A model generated the notes under the pieces. The model saw only the letters and a list, made by a program, of their open reading frames with translations. It had not been told where the DNA came from and did no database searches. Positions 43,330 through 52,789 of a stretch of DNA of 64,000 nt are shown in pieces (the first letter of the stretch is position 1; each line of letters begins with the position of its first letter). The translations under genes were made by a program, and so were the position numbers. Origin of the DNA: Bifidobacterium sp. (GTDB taxonomy: Bacteria > Actinomycetota > Actinomycetes > Actinomycetales > Bifidobacteriaceae); NCBI GenBank assembly GCA_024104275.1, contig JAGGHK010000002.1, forward strand, positions 45,894 to 109,893. Direction: 5' to 3'.

Positions 43330-43665
43330 ATGACACAGCATCTCACCGCAGATCAAGAGCGCTATTTCGACGATCTGGACCGTCGCGCCACCGACACCGG
43401 ATTCGACCACCATCCGGTCGACCATGATTCGGACAGCGGGGCCCGGCTGCTGATGCGTGCCACCGGCGCCACGAACGTCGATGATGCCCAGGAGATCGCA
43501 CTAGGCCGTCCCTCTCGCGAGTCGGGCAGGCACGGCGAGTCTCCGATCGTCAAATTCAAAGTTCCGGCGGCGCTCAAAGAGAGGATGGCCGCCGTCGCCA
43601 AGAGCAAGGGCATCTCCGTCTCCGAGGCTTGGCGCAACGCCGGCCGACTCTACACGGCCCGCTAG
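43330..43665 (+). CDS. Ribbon-helix-helix antitoxin, pair 2
   Basis: 111 residues. The C-terminal 40 residues (VKFKVPAALKERMAAVAKSK then GISVSEAWRNAGRLY) have the beta strand plus two helices of a ribbon-helix-helix DNA-binding domain. The acidic N-terminal part (DDLDRRATDTGFDHHPVD) would contact the toxin. AAGGAG precedes the ATG. It lies 34 bp after the broken toxin-like gene, so it is probably now an orphan antitoxin, able to bind the palindrome upstream of the pair. Confidence 0.78.
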   Translation: MTQHLTADQERYFDDLDRRATDTGFDHHPVDHDSDSGARLLMRATGATNVDDAQEIALGRPSRESGRHGESPIVKFKVPAALKERMAAVAKSKGISVSEAWRNAGRLYTAR

Positions 43666-43789
43666 CATAGAAGAACACCGAGGAACCGCATCCGACGTAG
43701 GAGTACGGACGGGGTGAGAGGCGATGACCTGCACCGCTCCTATACTGAAAATCAGTGTATTCCGACACAGCAACGATAAGGACGTGTTC

Positions 43790-45914
43790 ATGAGTATTGT
43801 CAACTCGCTCGCCACGCTCGTTATGGCAACCGGCTTGGTAGCAGCCCCCCGCTTCTCTGAATCCGCGCACTGATTTCGCCGGCCAAACGCAACCGGTCGC
43901 CGCACAGTCATCCGATGCGTCCGCCGAGCCGTCCGTGCAATCCATCAATGCCAACGGCATCAACAAGAACACCCGACCAATTCCCGGTAATCAATCGGAC
44001 TCGCTAAACGAGTCAGGCACAGCCGGCTCGTCGCAACCAGCAAAGCCGGAAAACCTTGGGAACAGTAATTCTGTAGGAACCGCGAATCCTACCAACCCCA
44101 ACGATTTGGCAAATGCCTCTGGCAATGCGCCAGTAAACTCATCCGACCAGACCAGTAGAGACAAGGGCAATGAGGACGACAGCGCCGAAGCAGACGGCCA
44201 GACTTCATCGCCGAAAGCCGATACCACCGTCAACAGCGAAGCAACGAATGCGAATATCCAAGACAGCGACCAACCAAAAATCAGCCCTCAAGGAGTCTGC
44301 CAACCCATCGGTCCAACCGCTTGGGGGCCACCAGCCGACGGCATTGCGGCGCACACGGTGAATTATTCCATCACCGCCGATTCCGACGGACAGTGCACGT
44401 TGCATCTGACCGGCGGCGTTTCGCCGGATTTTCGTCCTGTAAGCCATGGAATCATCGGCAATATTCCATGGCTTTCGGTATCCCCAGGCGCAACTCCCAC
44501 CGGGAATTCATTTATAACTAAAGTACAAGTCGATGGAGATCTCATGCTCTCTTCCAGCGGCCGTAAGCATACTACTTTTGACGGTCTAGGCGCATTCGCG
44601 AATATGAGCAATCTCAGAATTTTCGACACCTCACACGGCGTTTTTCATATCACTCAGGAATCAGCACTCTATCTGTTTTATAACGACTTATCATTGAACA
44701 GTCTTCCAGGCATCACCGATTGGGATGTAAGCGGAGCCACTGATCTTGCAGCCATGTTTCAAGGTGCACATCTACCAAATTATCTTGGCCTTTCTCGATG
44801 GAACACTTCTCATATTCTCAGCACGCACGCTATGTTTTTGAATGCAGAGGCTCCTTCGATCGACATATCTGGTTGGGATACCAGCGGTTACGGTTATACA
44901 AATGTGAACGGAGCAGCATTCGAAGGCGGAAGAGGCATGTTTCCGGCGGATCTTATCAAACTCGTCATAGGCCCCAAAGCAAAACTCGATTATCCTGCAT
45001 ACACCGCCAACGGCGCATTCATGAACGTCACCAACAACGATTGGGTGGAGTTCGATGGACCGGGAACCAACGCACAACCAACCGGATGGAGCGGAACCAG
45101 TGCAGAGGTCATGGCCCGTAGCGCGACCAGCCGACCTAACGGCACCACCTACCTGGCACGTGGCCTGACCGCCAAAATGATACTGAACGCCAACGGCGGC
45201 ACGGACACCGTTGCGAACCGCCAGCCGACAGTCATCTCCACTTCGGCGGGAAACAGTCGTTTCACGGTACCCGATATCAGCGAGTTCACCAACAAACCAC
45301 ACTGCCTCTTCACCGGCTGGAACACACAGGCGGACGGCGGCGGTACCGCTTACCAGCCCGGCAACACCATTCCGGCGGCGGGCACCTTCGAAGACGTCAA
45401 TCTCTACGCACAATGGAAGACGATTCCGACACCGGCCATCGGCTCGGCGACACTGAACACCAGTGACAACACCGTCACCGTAATTGGCACAGCCAAACCA
45501 TACGCCAGCGGGGATCGTGTCGAGGTGTGCACCAAGCCCACCAGCCAGACGGCCGACTACAACACCGCCACCCAGTGCCTCACCGTCACCATCAACGACA
45601 CCTCGGCTGCCTATGACGACGCAACCAATCATTCCTGGTCGGTGACGTTCCCGACCAGTCTGTTCCCGAGCAACGCGAACTACACGTTCCAGGCGAAGCT
45701 CATTACCGCGGATTCCTGGCACAGCAATGCGGATGCGGATTCCGAACGGACAGCCGCTTTCACACAAGACCTGTTCCCGATACGCCAGTCGGCCTTGCCG
45801 CTCACCGGGCCGACCAACCACCACGACCTTGCCGTCGGCCTGACCGCAGGCGCCATCGTCATGCTCGGCCTGGCCGTCACCAACTTCAAACGCCGCCAGT
45901 TCCTACGCGGCTGA
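43790..45914 (+). pseudogene. LPXTG-anchored BspA-like surface protein, out of frame at a C6 run
   Basis: The ATG at 43790 follows AAGGA and begins a signal peptide (SIVNSLATLVMATGLVAAP). At six C (43845-43850) the frame runs to a TGA at about 43871. With five C it would continue ASLNPRTDFAGQTQPVAAQ into the long frame, giving 707 residues. That frame holds BspA/DUF285-type units (ITDWDVSGATDLAAMF, ISGWDTSG), an InlB B-repeat-like module (ILNANGGTDTVANRQ to LYAQW), a beta domain near 520-640 and the sortase signal LPLTG with a hydrophobic helix and KRRQFLRG tail. Whether the run is phase-variable, a fixed mutation or a read error is open. It is a relative of the protein at 6721-9732. Confidence 0.8.
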
Positions 45915-45974
45915 GCCTATCGCCAAAAGACGTTCTTATTGAACGTCTGGCACCCTCTATTGGCCAAACTTTCT

Positions 45975-46280
45975 TTAGCGCAAGGTAACAATTCCTCTAG
46001 GCTTGAATTTGACAAGGGACTCCACTTCTGCCTTGGCTTCAAATTCAGTTTTCCCTGTGGCTTGTTTAACCGCGTCTATGCGATCACGCAGCACGATGGA
46101 GCGGTCTATAGCTTCCCATTCCTCAGCCGTAGGCTCACGAACCTTGATGACCGGCCCCCATAAACTCGGGTCTCCCCAATTATCATTATCGGCATCTTCA
46201 GCCCAGCGCTCGACCTGCTCGGAGGTAAGACCAAACTTACGATACAATTCTTCTTCATCATCCACCATGATTTCCATCAT
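45975..46280 (-). CDS. Antitoxin-like protein, pair 3
   Basis: 101 residues, strongly acidic at the N terminus (MVDDEEELYRKFGLTSEQVE, then RWAEDADNDNW). Its ATG overlaps the stop codon of the gene before it (ATGA), showing translational coupling. The pattern of an acidic ELYRKFGLT-type protein paired with a compact basic partner is common in actinobacteria, and I take it as a toxin-antitoxin pair by analogy. No DNA-binding motif is certain. Confidence 0.55.
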   Translation of the reverse strand: MMEIMVDDEEELYRKFGLTSEQVERWAEDADNDNWGDPSLWGPVIKVREPTAEEWEAIDRSIVLRDRIDAVKQATGKTEFEAKAEVESLVKFKPRGIVTLR

Positions 46281-46549
46281 AGCAATCCAAGTTCCTTTCG
46301 CATACTCTTTGTAGGAGGCGTAAGCGCATGAAACACAAGCCACCCGTTGTCGTAACTGTAGGTGGCCACCATTTCAAGTGACCTACCACGGCCGTCAATA
46401 CCAATCGCTGACCAACGGCCAGAACCATCTGGCCTCAACTGCAAACGCCCCCGAGACCACCATGCCGCTCTCACATCGGCATCAGTTATATCAGGATGAC
46501 GTCGATGGATTCTAGGATCTACCGACAGCTCTTCGTTGATTTCGTTCAT
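46277..46549 (-). CDS. Toxin-like small protein, pair 3
   Basis: 90 residues, basic. The fold signature is a strand-rich core (WSRGRLQLRPDGSGRWSAIG, then IDGRGRSLEMVATYSYDNGW) ending in LVFHALTPPTKSMRKEL, a pattern I associate with small actinobacterial proteins that resemble BrnT/RelE-like toxins. The upstream HRRHPDITDADVRAAW fits the recognition helix region. The start at 46549 is the only ATG giving this length; its ribosome site is weak. It is transcribed before and overlaps the antitoxin-like gene, the reverse of the usual order but as in brnTA and higBA. Confidence 0.5.
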   Translation of the reverse strand: MNEINEELSVDPRIHRRHPDITDADVRAAWWSRGRLQLRPDGSGRWSAIGIDGRGRSLEMVATYSYDNGWLVFHALTPPTKSMRKELGLL

Positions 46550-46814
46550 GTATCCATTGAACAGGAAATCGTCCAATTTCCGAGGCGAAAACGGGTACTG
46601 TGGTCGGATGATAGGGATTACCCACATTTGAGGCGTGTCGTGGGGTCGGGCGATGAATGGTCAAAGATTTATCGACAATCTCACTATCCGACGCTAAAAG
46701 ATATACACATTTCTTCGCCTAAAACAAAAACCGAACGAACTTACCCACATTTCTATGCGCGATTATGTTTGTCACCCGAACAGATATCAACAATCGCGAC
46801 AAATGCTATTTCGA

Positions 46815-48242
46815 CTATGCCAACTTAACCATACGCAAAAAGGGTTGGCGGACGAAACGGTCGATGAGGCAGACAACGAGTACGAAGGCCAACGAGAAAA
46901 CCACTTCGACTGCAAACCAATCGACCAGCCAACCCGCACAAGCCGACATGCCGCCGACTGCGAATGCGTTGGCGACGTGAGCTGCAACAGGATCGGCGAA
47001 ATGACTTTGCAAGGTGATCCAGGAATAATACGTCAGCGCCTGAACGATATAGAAGCCCAAGATGCCGGAAGCGAGCGCCGTTACAGCACGGTGGCAGAAG
47101 GTCTTCACTCCCGCCCATAACGGCTTTTTCGCATTGTCACTACGAACCACCGATAGCGCTTCGTCTGATTCCATGTCGTTACCCTGTAAAGACTTCGCGC
47201 CACGCTTTCCATCAGGTGCCCCACGCTTTTTGGCTCGCTTACCGGGGCACGCGGCGCACATCAGGGAACAGACTGCCAAAAGGAACGAAATCACCGAAGT
47301 CGATTTGAACGAGAGCACCGTCAGGAAGCCATAATGACCGCCGAAGGAAGCGACCGCGACAAGGCAACCTGCTGCGGCAACCAACGCAATCAATGCGCTG
47401 GCCCAGAATCGGCGGGTCAGCCAAAGCGGCACATCAGGCACATCACTAGAAGCGGAAGATTCGCCCCCGTACCAACGCCGCCACGCGCAGCCCAAAGCGC
47501 CGGCACATATATAGGAGGCAAAGTACGTGACGGCACTCATCTGCTTGCGCCAGTCCAGGACGCTCAGGGCATCGAAGAAGTTGCGCCCGCTCACCGCCAC
47601 GTAGGCGTTGAGGCCGTATATTACGACGAGCCCAATCACCCCCAACGAGACACACCATTTCTTGCGGCAACGCTCGATGCACCAGCCGATGAACGGCGCC
47701 AGTAATACAAACAGCACATAGAGCCAGACGAATTCGAGACTCACTGCCACTTCACGTAGGCCGCCGACCGCCCGAATCGGCACTATCCAACGGTTGACCA
47801 CGGCCAACACCACAACATAGAACGCCAACGCCGTAAGGATTTTCGCGATGCGAAGCGCCGTCAGCTTCCACTCATCACGCGCAAAACCCTTACGGTGCGA
47901 GCGCTCGTCCAGACGAGGCACGAGGAAAAACGCCGAAATCATGAAAAAGACGTGGTTGCCCCATGCCCCTAGGAACATGAGCATCGCAATCAGCCATACC
48001 ACCAGCGGTGTTGAGGAAATGATCGCGAAGAATGTAGGAGCTGCACCGGCTTGCATGACCGTCGAAAGCGCGTGCGGCCCGTTGACGGCAATCTGTTCGA
48101 AAGTCAGCAGAAACGTATGAAAGACCGCAATACCGACGATGGCCAGCAGACGCAACAGCTCGACAGCGAAAATGCGCGGGCGGCGATGTGCGGAACGTTC
48201 CGTAATCGCCGGCACGGATACGGAAGTACTAGAGGATGTCAT
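46815..48242 (-). CDS. Acyltransferase 3 family membrane protein
   Basis: 475 residues with about ten transmembrane segments. Family 3 acyltransferases modify cell-surface sugars such as exopolysaccharides. The N-terminal ELLRLLAIVGIAVFHTFLL carries the expected His near the end of helix 1, and FMISAFFLVPRLDER matches the conserved motif after helix 2-3. A hydrophilic loop near 345-390 is rich in Lys and Asp. The start (ATG 48242, with GTG 48245 just before) overlaps the 3' end of the guanylyltransferase gene, so the two are coupled. The substrate is unknown. Confidence 0.82.
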   Translation of the reverse strand: MTSSSTSVSVPAITERSAHRRPRIFAVELLRLLAIVGIAVFHTFLLTFEQIAVNGPHALSTVMQAGAAPTFFAIISSTPLVVWLIAMLMFLGAWGNHVFFMISAFFLVPRLDERSHRKGFARDEWKLTALRIAKILTALAFYVVVLAVVNRWIVPIRAVGGLREVAVSLEFVWLYVLFVLLAPFIGWCIERCRKKWCVSLGVIGLVVIYGLNAYVAVSGRNFFDALSVLDWRKQMSAVTYFASYICAGALGCAWRRWYGGESSASSDVPDVPLWLTRRFWASALIALVAAAGCLVAVASFGGHYGFLTVLSFKSTSVISFLLAVCSLMCAACPGKRAKKRGAPDGKRGAKSLQGNDMESDEALSVVRSDNAKKPLWAGVKTFCHRAVTALASGILGFYIVQALTYYSWITLQSHFADPVAAHVANAFAVGGMSACAGWLVDWFAVEVVFSLAFVLVVCLIDRFVRQPFLRMVKLA

Positions 48243-49536
48243 CACGGCCTTCGCGGTCGAGGTAGGCGACCAGATCCTTGACCTCCTGGCTGCGGGCGCG
48301 CGGGGCGATCAGTAAGGCGTCAGGAGTGTCAGCAACAACCATATCGTTGACGCCGAGCAGAGCGATGGTGCGATCGGTGAGCGGCATCACCACGTCGCCG
48401 GCGCTGTCGAGGCTCACCACTTTGTCGCTGTCACCCAGAATCTTGATATTGCGCGTGCCGGTGCTGGGCAGCAACGCCGCCACGGAATTGAAGTCACCGA
48501 TATCGTCCCAGCCGAAGTCGCCCGGAACCATCGCCACGCCGCCGGCCACGCTCAACGGCTCGGCCACCGCGTAATCGAACGCGATCTTCTCGATGCCCGG
48601 CCAATAGGTCGCCATTGCCTCGTCGATGGCGTCATTGTCGGTGCCGGAGTCGTTATCGGCGTCGGAGTCGTTATCGGCGTCGGAACTGGTTTTATCGGCA
48701 CTATCGCCGACAGACCCGCTCAAAGTCTCCTGACCGACATATTGCGCCGCCGCGATTTCCGCGTTTCCGGCGGTAGCGGCACCGTCGTCTTGATCCACAG
48801 CCATATAGGCATCTGCGATATGAGCAATTGCGTCATACATTTCCGGCTTGTATTCGCGCAGATGGTCGAGCAAGACATCGGCGCGCATCACGAACATGCC
48901 GGCGTTCCAACGGTATTCGCCCGTGGAAAGATAGGCCTGGGCCGTGGCCGAATTCGGCTTTTCGACGAAACGTTCCACCAGGCGCGCGTTCGGCGCCCCC
49001 GGAATTTCGTTGCCTAGCGAACGGCCTTGATGAATGTATCCGAAAGCCGTGGACGGACGCGATGCCGCAATGCCGATGGTGGTCACATATCCCGCACGGG
49101 CCGCAGCCACAGCCTGGCGTACCGCCTCGGCGAACGAATCCTTGCCACGGATGACATGGTCGGCAGCAAATGAACCGACGACGATATGCTCGCCATGCCG
49201 ACGCGCCAAAATGGCCGTGGCCAGCGCAATGGCCGCCGTCGAATCACGAGGAACCGGTTCGGCGAAAATGTTGGATTCCTTGAGTTCCGGCAGCTGCGCT
49301 TCAACCGCTGCGACGTGCCGCCAGCCCGTGCTTACGACAATCCGCTCCGGCCCGGCAAGCCGAGCAAGTCGATCGAACGTGGACTGGATCAGCGTGTGCC
49401 CGCTACCCATCAAATCGTACAGGAACTTCGGCCTCGCCCCGCGGCTCAGCGGCCAGAGCCTCGAACCGATACCCCCGGCAGGGATGATGGCGTAAAAGTC
49501 CTCGAAACCATCGCTTGACGTCGATACGTCCGGCAT
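48229..49536 (-). CDS. manC: Mannose-1-phosphate guanylyltransferase-like enzyme
   Basis: About 435 residues. It makes GDP-mannose from GTP and mannose 1-phosphate for surface glycan synthesis. The nucleotide-binding start YAIIPAGGIGSRLWPLSR and the KFL that follows, GSFAADHVI, FVEKPN and RWNAGMFVM are standard. An unusual acidic insert (SDADNDSDADNDSG) encoded by 18-bp tandem repeats at 48643-48687 interrupts the region before MATYWPGIEKIAFDYAV. No C-terminal isomerase domain is present. The start may be the ATG at 49536 or the TTG at 49548, which has the better GGGATGGG site. It is coupled to the acyltransferase gene. Confidence 0.85.
   Translation of the reverse strand: MPDVSTSSDGFEDFYAIIPAGGIGSRLWPLSRGARPKFLYDLMGSGHTLIQSTFDRLARLAGPERIVVSTGWRHVAAVEAQLPELKESNIFAEPVPRDSTAAIALATAILARRHGEHIVVGSFAADHVIRGKDSFAEAVRQAVAAARAGYVTTIGIAASRPSTAFGYIHQGRSLGNEIPGAPNARLVERFVEKPNSATAQAYLSTGEYRWNAGMFVMRADVLLDHLREYKPEMYDAIAHIADAYMAVDQDDGAATAGNAEIAAAQYVGQETLSGSVGDSADKTSSDADNDSDADNDSGTDNDAIDEAMATYWPGIEKIAFDYAVAEPLSVAGGVAMVPGDFGWDDIGDFNSVAALLPSTGTRNIKILGDSDKVVSLDSAGDVVMPLTDRTIALLGVNDMVVADTPDALLIAPRARSQEVKDLVAYLDREGRDDIL
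48643..48687. repeat. 18-bp tandem repeat inside manC
   Basis: Two and a half copies of GTCGGAGTCGTTATCGGC, one base altered in the first. They encode the acidic Ser/Asp/Asn insert. Length changes would keep the frame. Confidence 0.75.
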
Positions 49537-49733
49537 TGCATTTTCCAAAGTAGCCCATCCCTTTTCGCGCGATTTCCAGCCTGTTAGCTCCTTAATATAT
49601 TGTCTCGCGCCCCGTTGTCATTGCAAGCGTCGTTTCAACAAGACACGTCCGAACGCGAGCCTCGTGGACAAAACGGAAATCATCCAGTAGTATTATTGTT
49701 TTGTGCGCGGGTGGTGCATACCGCTCGGGCCTC

Positions 49734-49806
49734 GCCGCTTTAGCTCAGTTGGTAGAGCGTCTCACTCGTAATGAGAAGGTCGACAGTTCGATTCTGTCAA
49801 GCGGCT
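49734..49806 (+). tRNA. tRNA-Thr (anticodon CGT)
   Basis: 73 nt. The acceptor arms GCCGCTT and AAGCGGC pair. The D-arm AGCTCAGTTGGTAGAGC, the anticodon arm TCTCA-CTCGTAA-TGAGA (anticodon CGT) and the T-arm ACAGTTCGATTCTGT are present. CCA is not encoded. Confidence 0.97.
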
Positions 49807-49882
49807 CTTTGTCTCTACTGCTATTAATAGCAAAATCCGATTGACATCTTCCGCAAATTTTGCCTCATCCACGTCTGTGCAA

Positions 49883-50641
49883 TCATTCCACTTCACCGTA
49901 GATGCGATAGGGCAGCCTGATGGGTTCCGTACTGATCTTGCGCAGTTTGCGCTGTTCGGTCAGATACGATGGCAACAGGGCAATGCCTTTGCCTTGCTCC
50001 ACCATGGTCACGATGGTCTCGAGCGAATCGACTTCCATCAGGCGGCGTTCGTTGCGCGTGGCCACGTGGTCGTGCAACGAACGCTTGCGGAAGGCGCATT
50101 CCTTGTCGTGGTTGATCAGCAGTGGCACACCGACAGGGATGCCTTCTGCCCCATCCTCGGCCGCAAGATAAGCGGCTTCCAGAACCTCAGTGCTCATCAA
50201 CCGATAATTGTCAAGTTCTTCCATCTCCACGAACGCCACTACGGACTTGTATTGGTGTCGCCGCGCCTCAGGAACAATATTGCTTTGTCGGCGCACGACT
50301 ATGGTGCCGTAACTTTCCGGACGGAACGACGGCACATTGGTCATCATGTAATGCATCAGCGCTTCGGTGATCAGCAGGTCACCCGGAGCCCCTGCCGCCT
50401 CACGCCGCACGTCGTCGAGTTCAGCGGTGATACGCAGCGACGCGCAATAAAGCCGCTTGCCGATACGGGTTGGCTCCACGCCTTTTGCGCTACGCTCCAC
50501 CAACGTCGTGCGGAACTCATGCTCGAGCGATTTGAGCCTGGCACTGATATTCGATTGCGCGTAGCCGAGCGCCTTTGCGGCTTTGTTAAGCGAACCGGTT
50601 TCAATGATGGCCTCGAAAATCTCCAGGTCGTTGAGATTCAT
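49883..50641 (-). CDS. LysR-family transcriptional regulator, short
   Basis: 252 residues. The N-terminal winged helix (LEIFEAIIETGSLNKAAKAL followed by GYAQSNISARLKSLE) is typical. The effector domain is shorter than the usual 290-300 residue total, with its first strand (GDLLIT) and last segment (GIALLPSYL) recognisable. The ATG at 50641 follows GGGGGAG; an upstream ATG at 50674 lacks a site. It diverges from a gap-like gene, and inverted repeats lie in the shared 280-bp promoter region, so it may control that gene. Confidence 0.88.
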   Translation of the reverse strand: MNLNDLEIFEAIIETGSLNKAAKALGYAQSNISARLKSLEHEFRTTLVERSAKGVEPTRIGKRLYCASLRITAELDDVRREAAGAPGDLLITEALMHYMMTNVPSFRPESYGTIVVRRQSNIVPEARRHQYKSVVAFVEMEELDNYRLMSTEVLEAAYLAAEDGAEGIPVGVPLLINHDKECAFRKRSLHDHVATRNERRLMEVDSLETIVTMVEQGKGIALLPSYLTEQRKLRKISTEPIRLPYRIYGEVE

Positions 50642-50694
50642 CGCACTCCCCCTGCTTGTATCAGCGATGACCATAGCACCGTTGCCGCTATGGA

Positions 50695-50713
50695 TTGACT
50701 TTCATCAAGTCAA
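50695..50713. promoter_or_regulatory. Inverted repeat in the LysR/gap promoter region
   Basis: TTGACTTTCATCAAGTCAA has exact 7-bp arms around five bases. A second repeat, GATAAT...ATTATC, lies about 5 bp further right. Spacing and AT content suit LysR-type sites between the divergent genes. Confidence 0.4.
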
Positions 50714-50809
50714 CTAGGATAATCAACTTTATTATCAGCTGTATTGATATACTATCAGCAAATCCAGGACAAAGTTTCCAGTAAATACAATGGCTTCTTC
50801 TTCTCTTGA

Positions 50810-51942
<1,133 letters not shown>

Positions 51943-52160
51943 CCTCTGGGGTCGCCATCGCTTGGCGCCAGGAACAGAAATCAGCGTGGTTTCATACAAC
52001 GGCAAAACTTCAGTCGCGCAACGTCCGGGTCTCAAGATGGATGAAGCTGCATTCCGCCAAACCGCAAACCAGCGGTAATCGGCGTTGGAGTTTCGAAATA
52101 ATTTAACTTCATTTCCAGCGTAAGTCCAACCTCGCACTTACGTAATCCCTCAACCGAAAC

Positions 52161-52202
52161 AAAATCGGTGCCACGGCTTTATCTGTCGTGACACCGATTT
52201 TT
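52161..52202. terminator. Bidirectional terminator between gap and the decarboxylase-like gene
   Basis: AAAATCGGTGCCACG and CGTGACACCGATTTTT form a long stem with T runs on both strands, between two convergent genes. Confidence 0.85.
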
Positions 52203-52250
52203 GGTATCAAAATATGAGGCTGAAACTCGGCTTTAGCGAAAACTCAAACG

Positions 52251-52589
52251 TTACTTTCCCGCTGTTTCATCATCGCCCCACACCTTCTTGGCACGATTAA
52301 ACGCGGACCAAGCCTTGGGCCAGCCAACGTAGAAGGCAAGGTGCGTGATTTCGGCGGCGATTTCTTCCTTGGTGATGCCGTTGGCCTTGCCAAGCGTGAG
52401 ATGCGCGTCCATCTGCTCGGTGGCGTCCATCGCGATGATTGCGGCGATGGTGATCATCGAACGGTCGTGGGCGGAAAGCTCGTCCTCGCGGCTCCATACC
52501 TCGCCGAAGAGCACGTCATCATTCAGATCCGCGAATTGGGGCGCAAACTCGCCCAGCCGGTCGTGTCCCGCCGTCTGTTTCTTTACCAT
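52251..52589 (-). CDS. Carboxymuconolactone decarboxylase family protein
   Basis: 112 residues, one alpha-helical CMD domain (SAHDRSMITIAAIIAMDATE, EEIAAEITHLAFYVGWPKAW). The CxxC of AhpD-like peroxidases is absent, so it is closer to the decarboxylase/redox-companion branch; the actual reaction is unknown. AAAGGAACC precedes the ATG. Upstream on the same strand is a 20-bp MerR-type operator identical to the one before the merR gene at 55289. This makes it a probable target of that regulator and suggests a role in the response to reactive compounds. Confidence 0.9.
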   Translation of the reverse strand: MVKKQTAGHDRLGEFAPQFADLNDDVLFGEVWSREDELSAHDRSMITIAAIIAMDATEQMDAHLTLGKANGITKEEIAAEITHLAFYVGWPKAWSAFNRAKKVWGDDETAGK

Positions 52590-52648
52590 AATTGGTTCCT
52601 TTCATTACGTTGTCTATTGCCGCATCTTTATCAACACCAAGCCTAAAG

Positions 52649-52668
52649 ACTTCAAGCACTTGAAGTCA
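52649..52668 (-). promoter_or_regulatory. MerR-type operator/promoter of the decarboxylase-like gene
   Basis: On the minus strand GACTTCAAGTGCTTGAAGTC is a dyad with 9-bp arms, set inside TTGACT-18 bp-TAGGCT, the stretched spacer typical of MerR-activated promoters. It is identical, in the same orientation relative to its gene, to the site at 55254-55273. Confidence 0.7.
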
Positions 52669-52708
52669 AACATAGTACTCCCTAGCTCACCACCATCAAA
52701 CCTCCACA

Positions 52709-52789
52709 CCTGTGAGAAAAGCACCAAAATCGCCCCAAAAAGGCGCTTTTCGCCTTAGTTAAGCCGTAGACCCGTGAGAAAAGCACTTG
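52709..52789. repeat. REP/BIME-like repeat, copy D (one full unit and one half)
   Basis: A full palindromic unit (52709-52758) and, after a 13-bp spacer, only the first arm of a second (CCCGTGAGAAAAGCAC). The half unit is read as the C terminus of the MFS exporter. Confidence 0.85.

Noticed and set aside
46628-46814. Possible small gene between toxin-like pair 3 and the acyltransferase
   Set aside because: Only short random frames; no RNA structure or ribosome site stood out.
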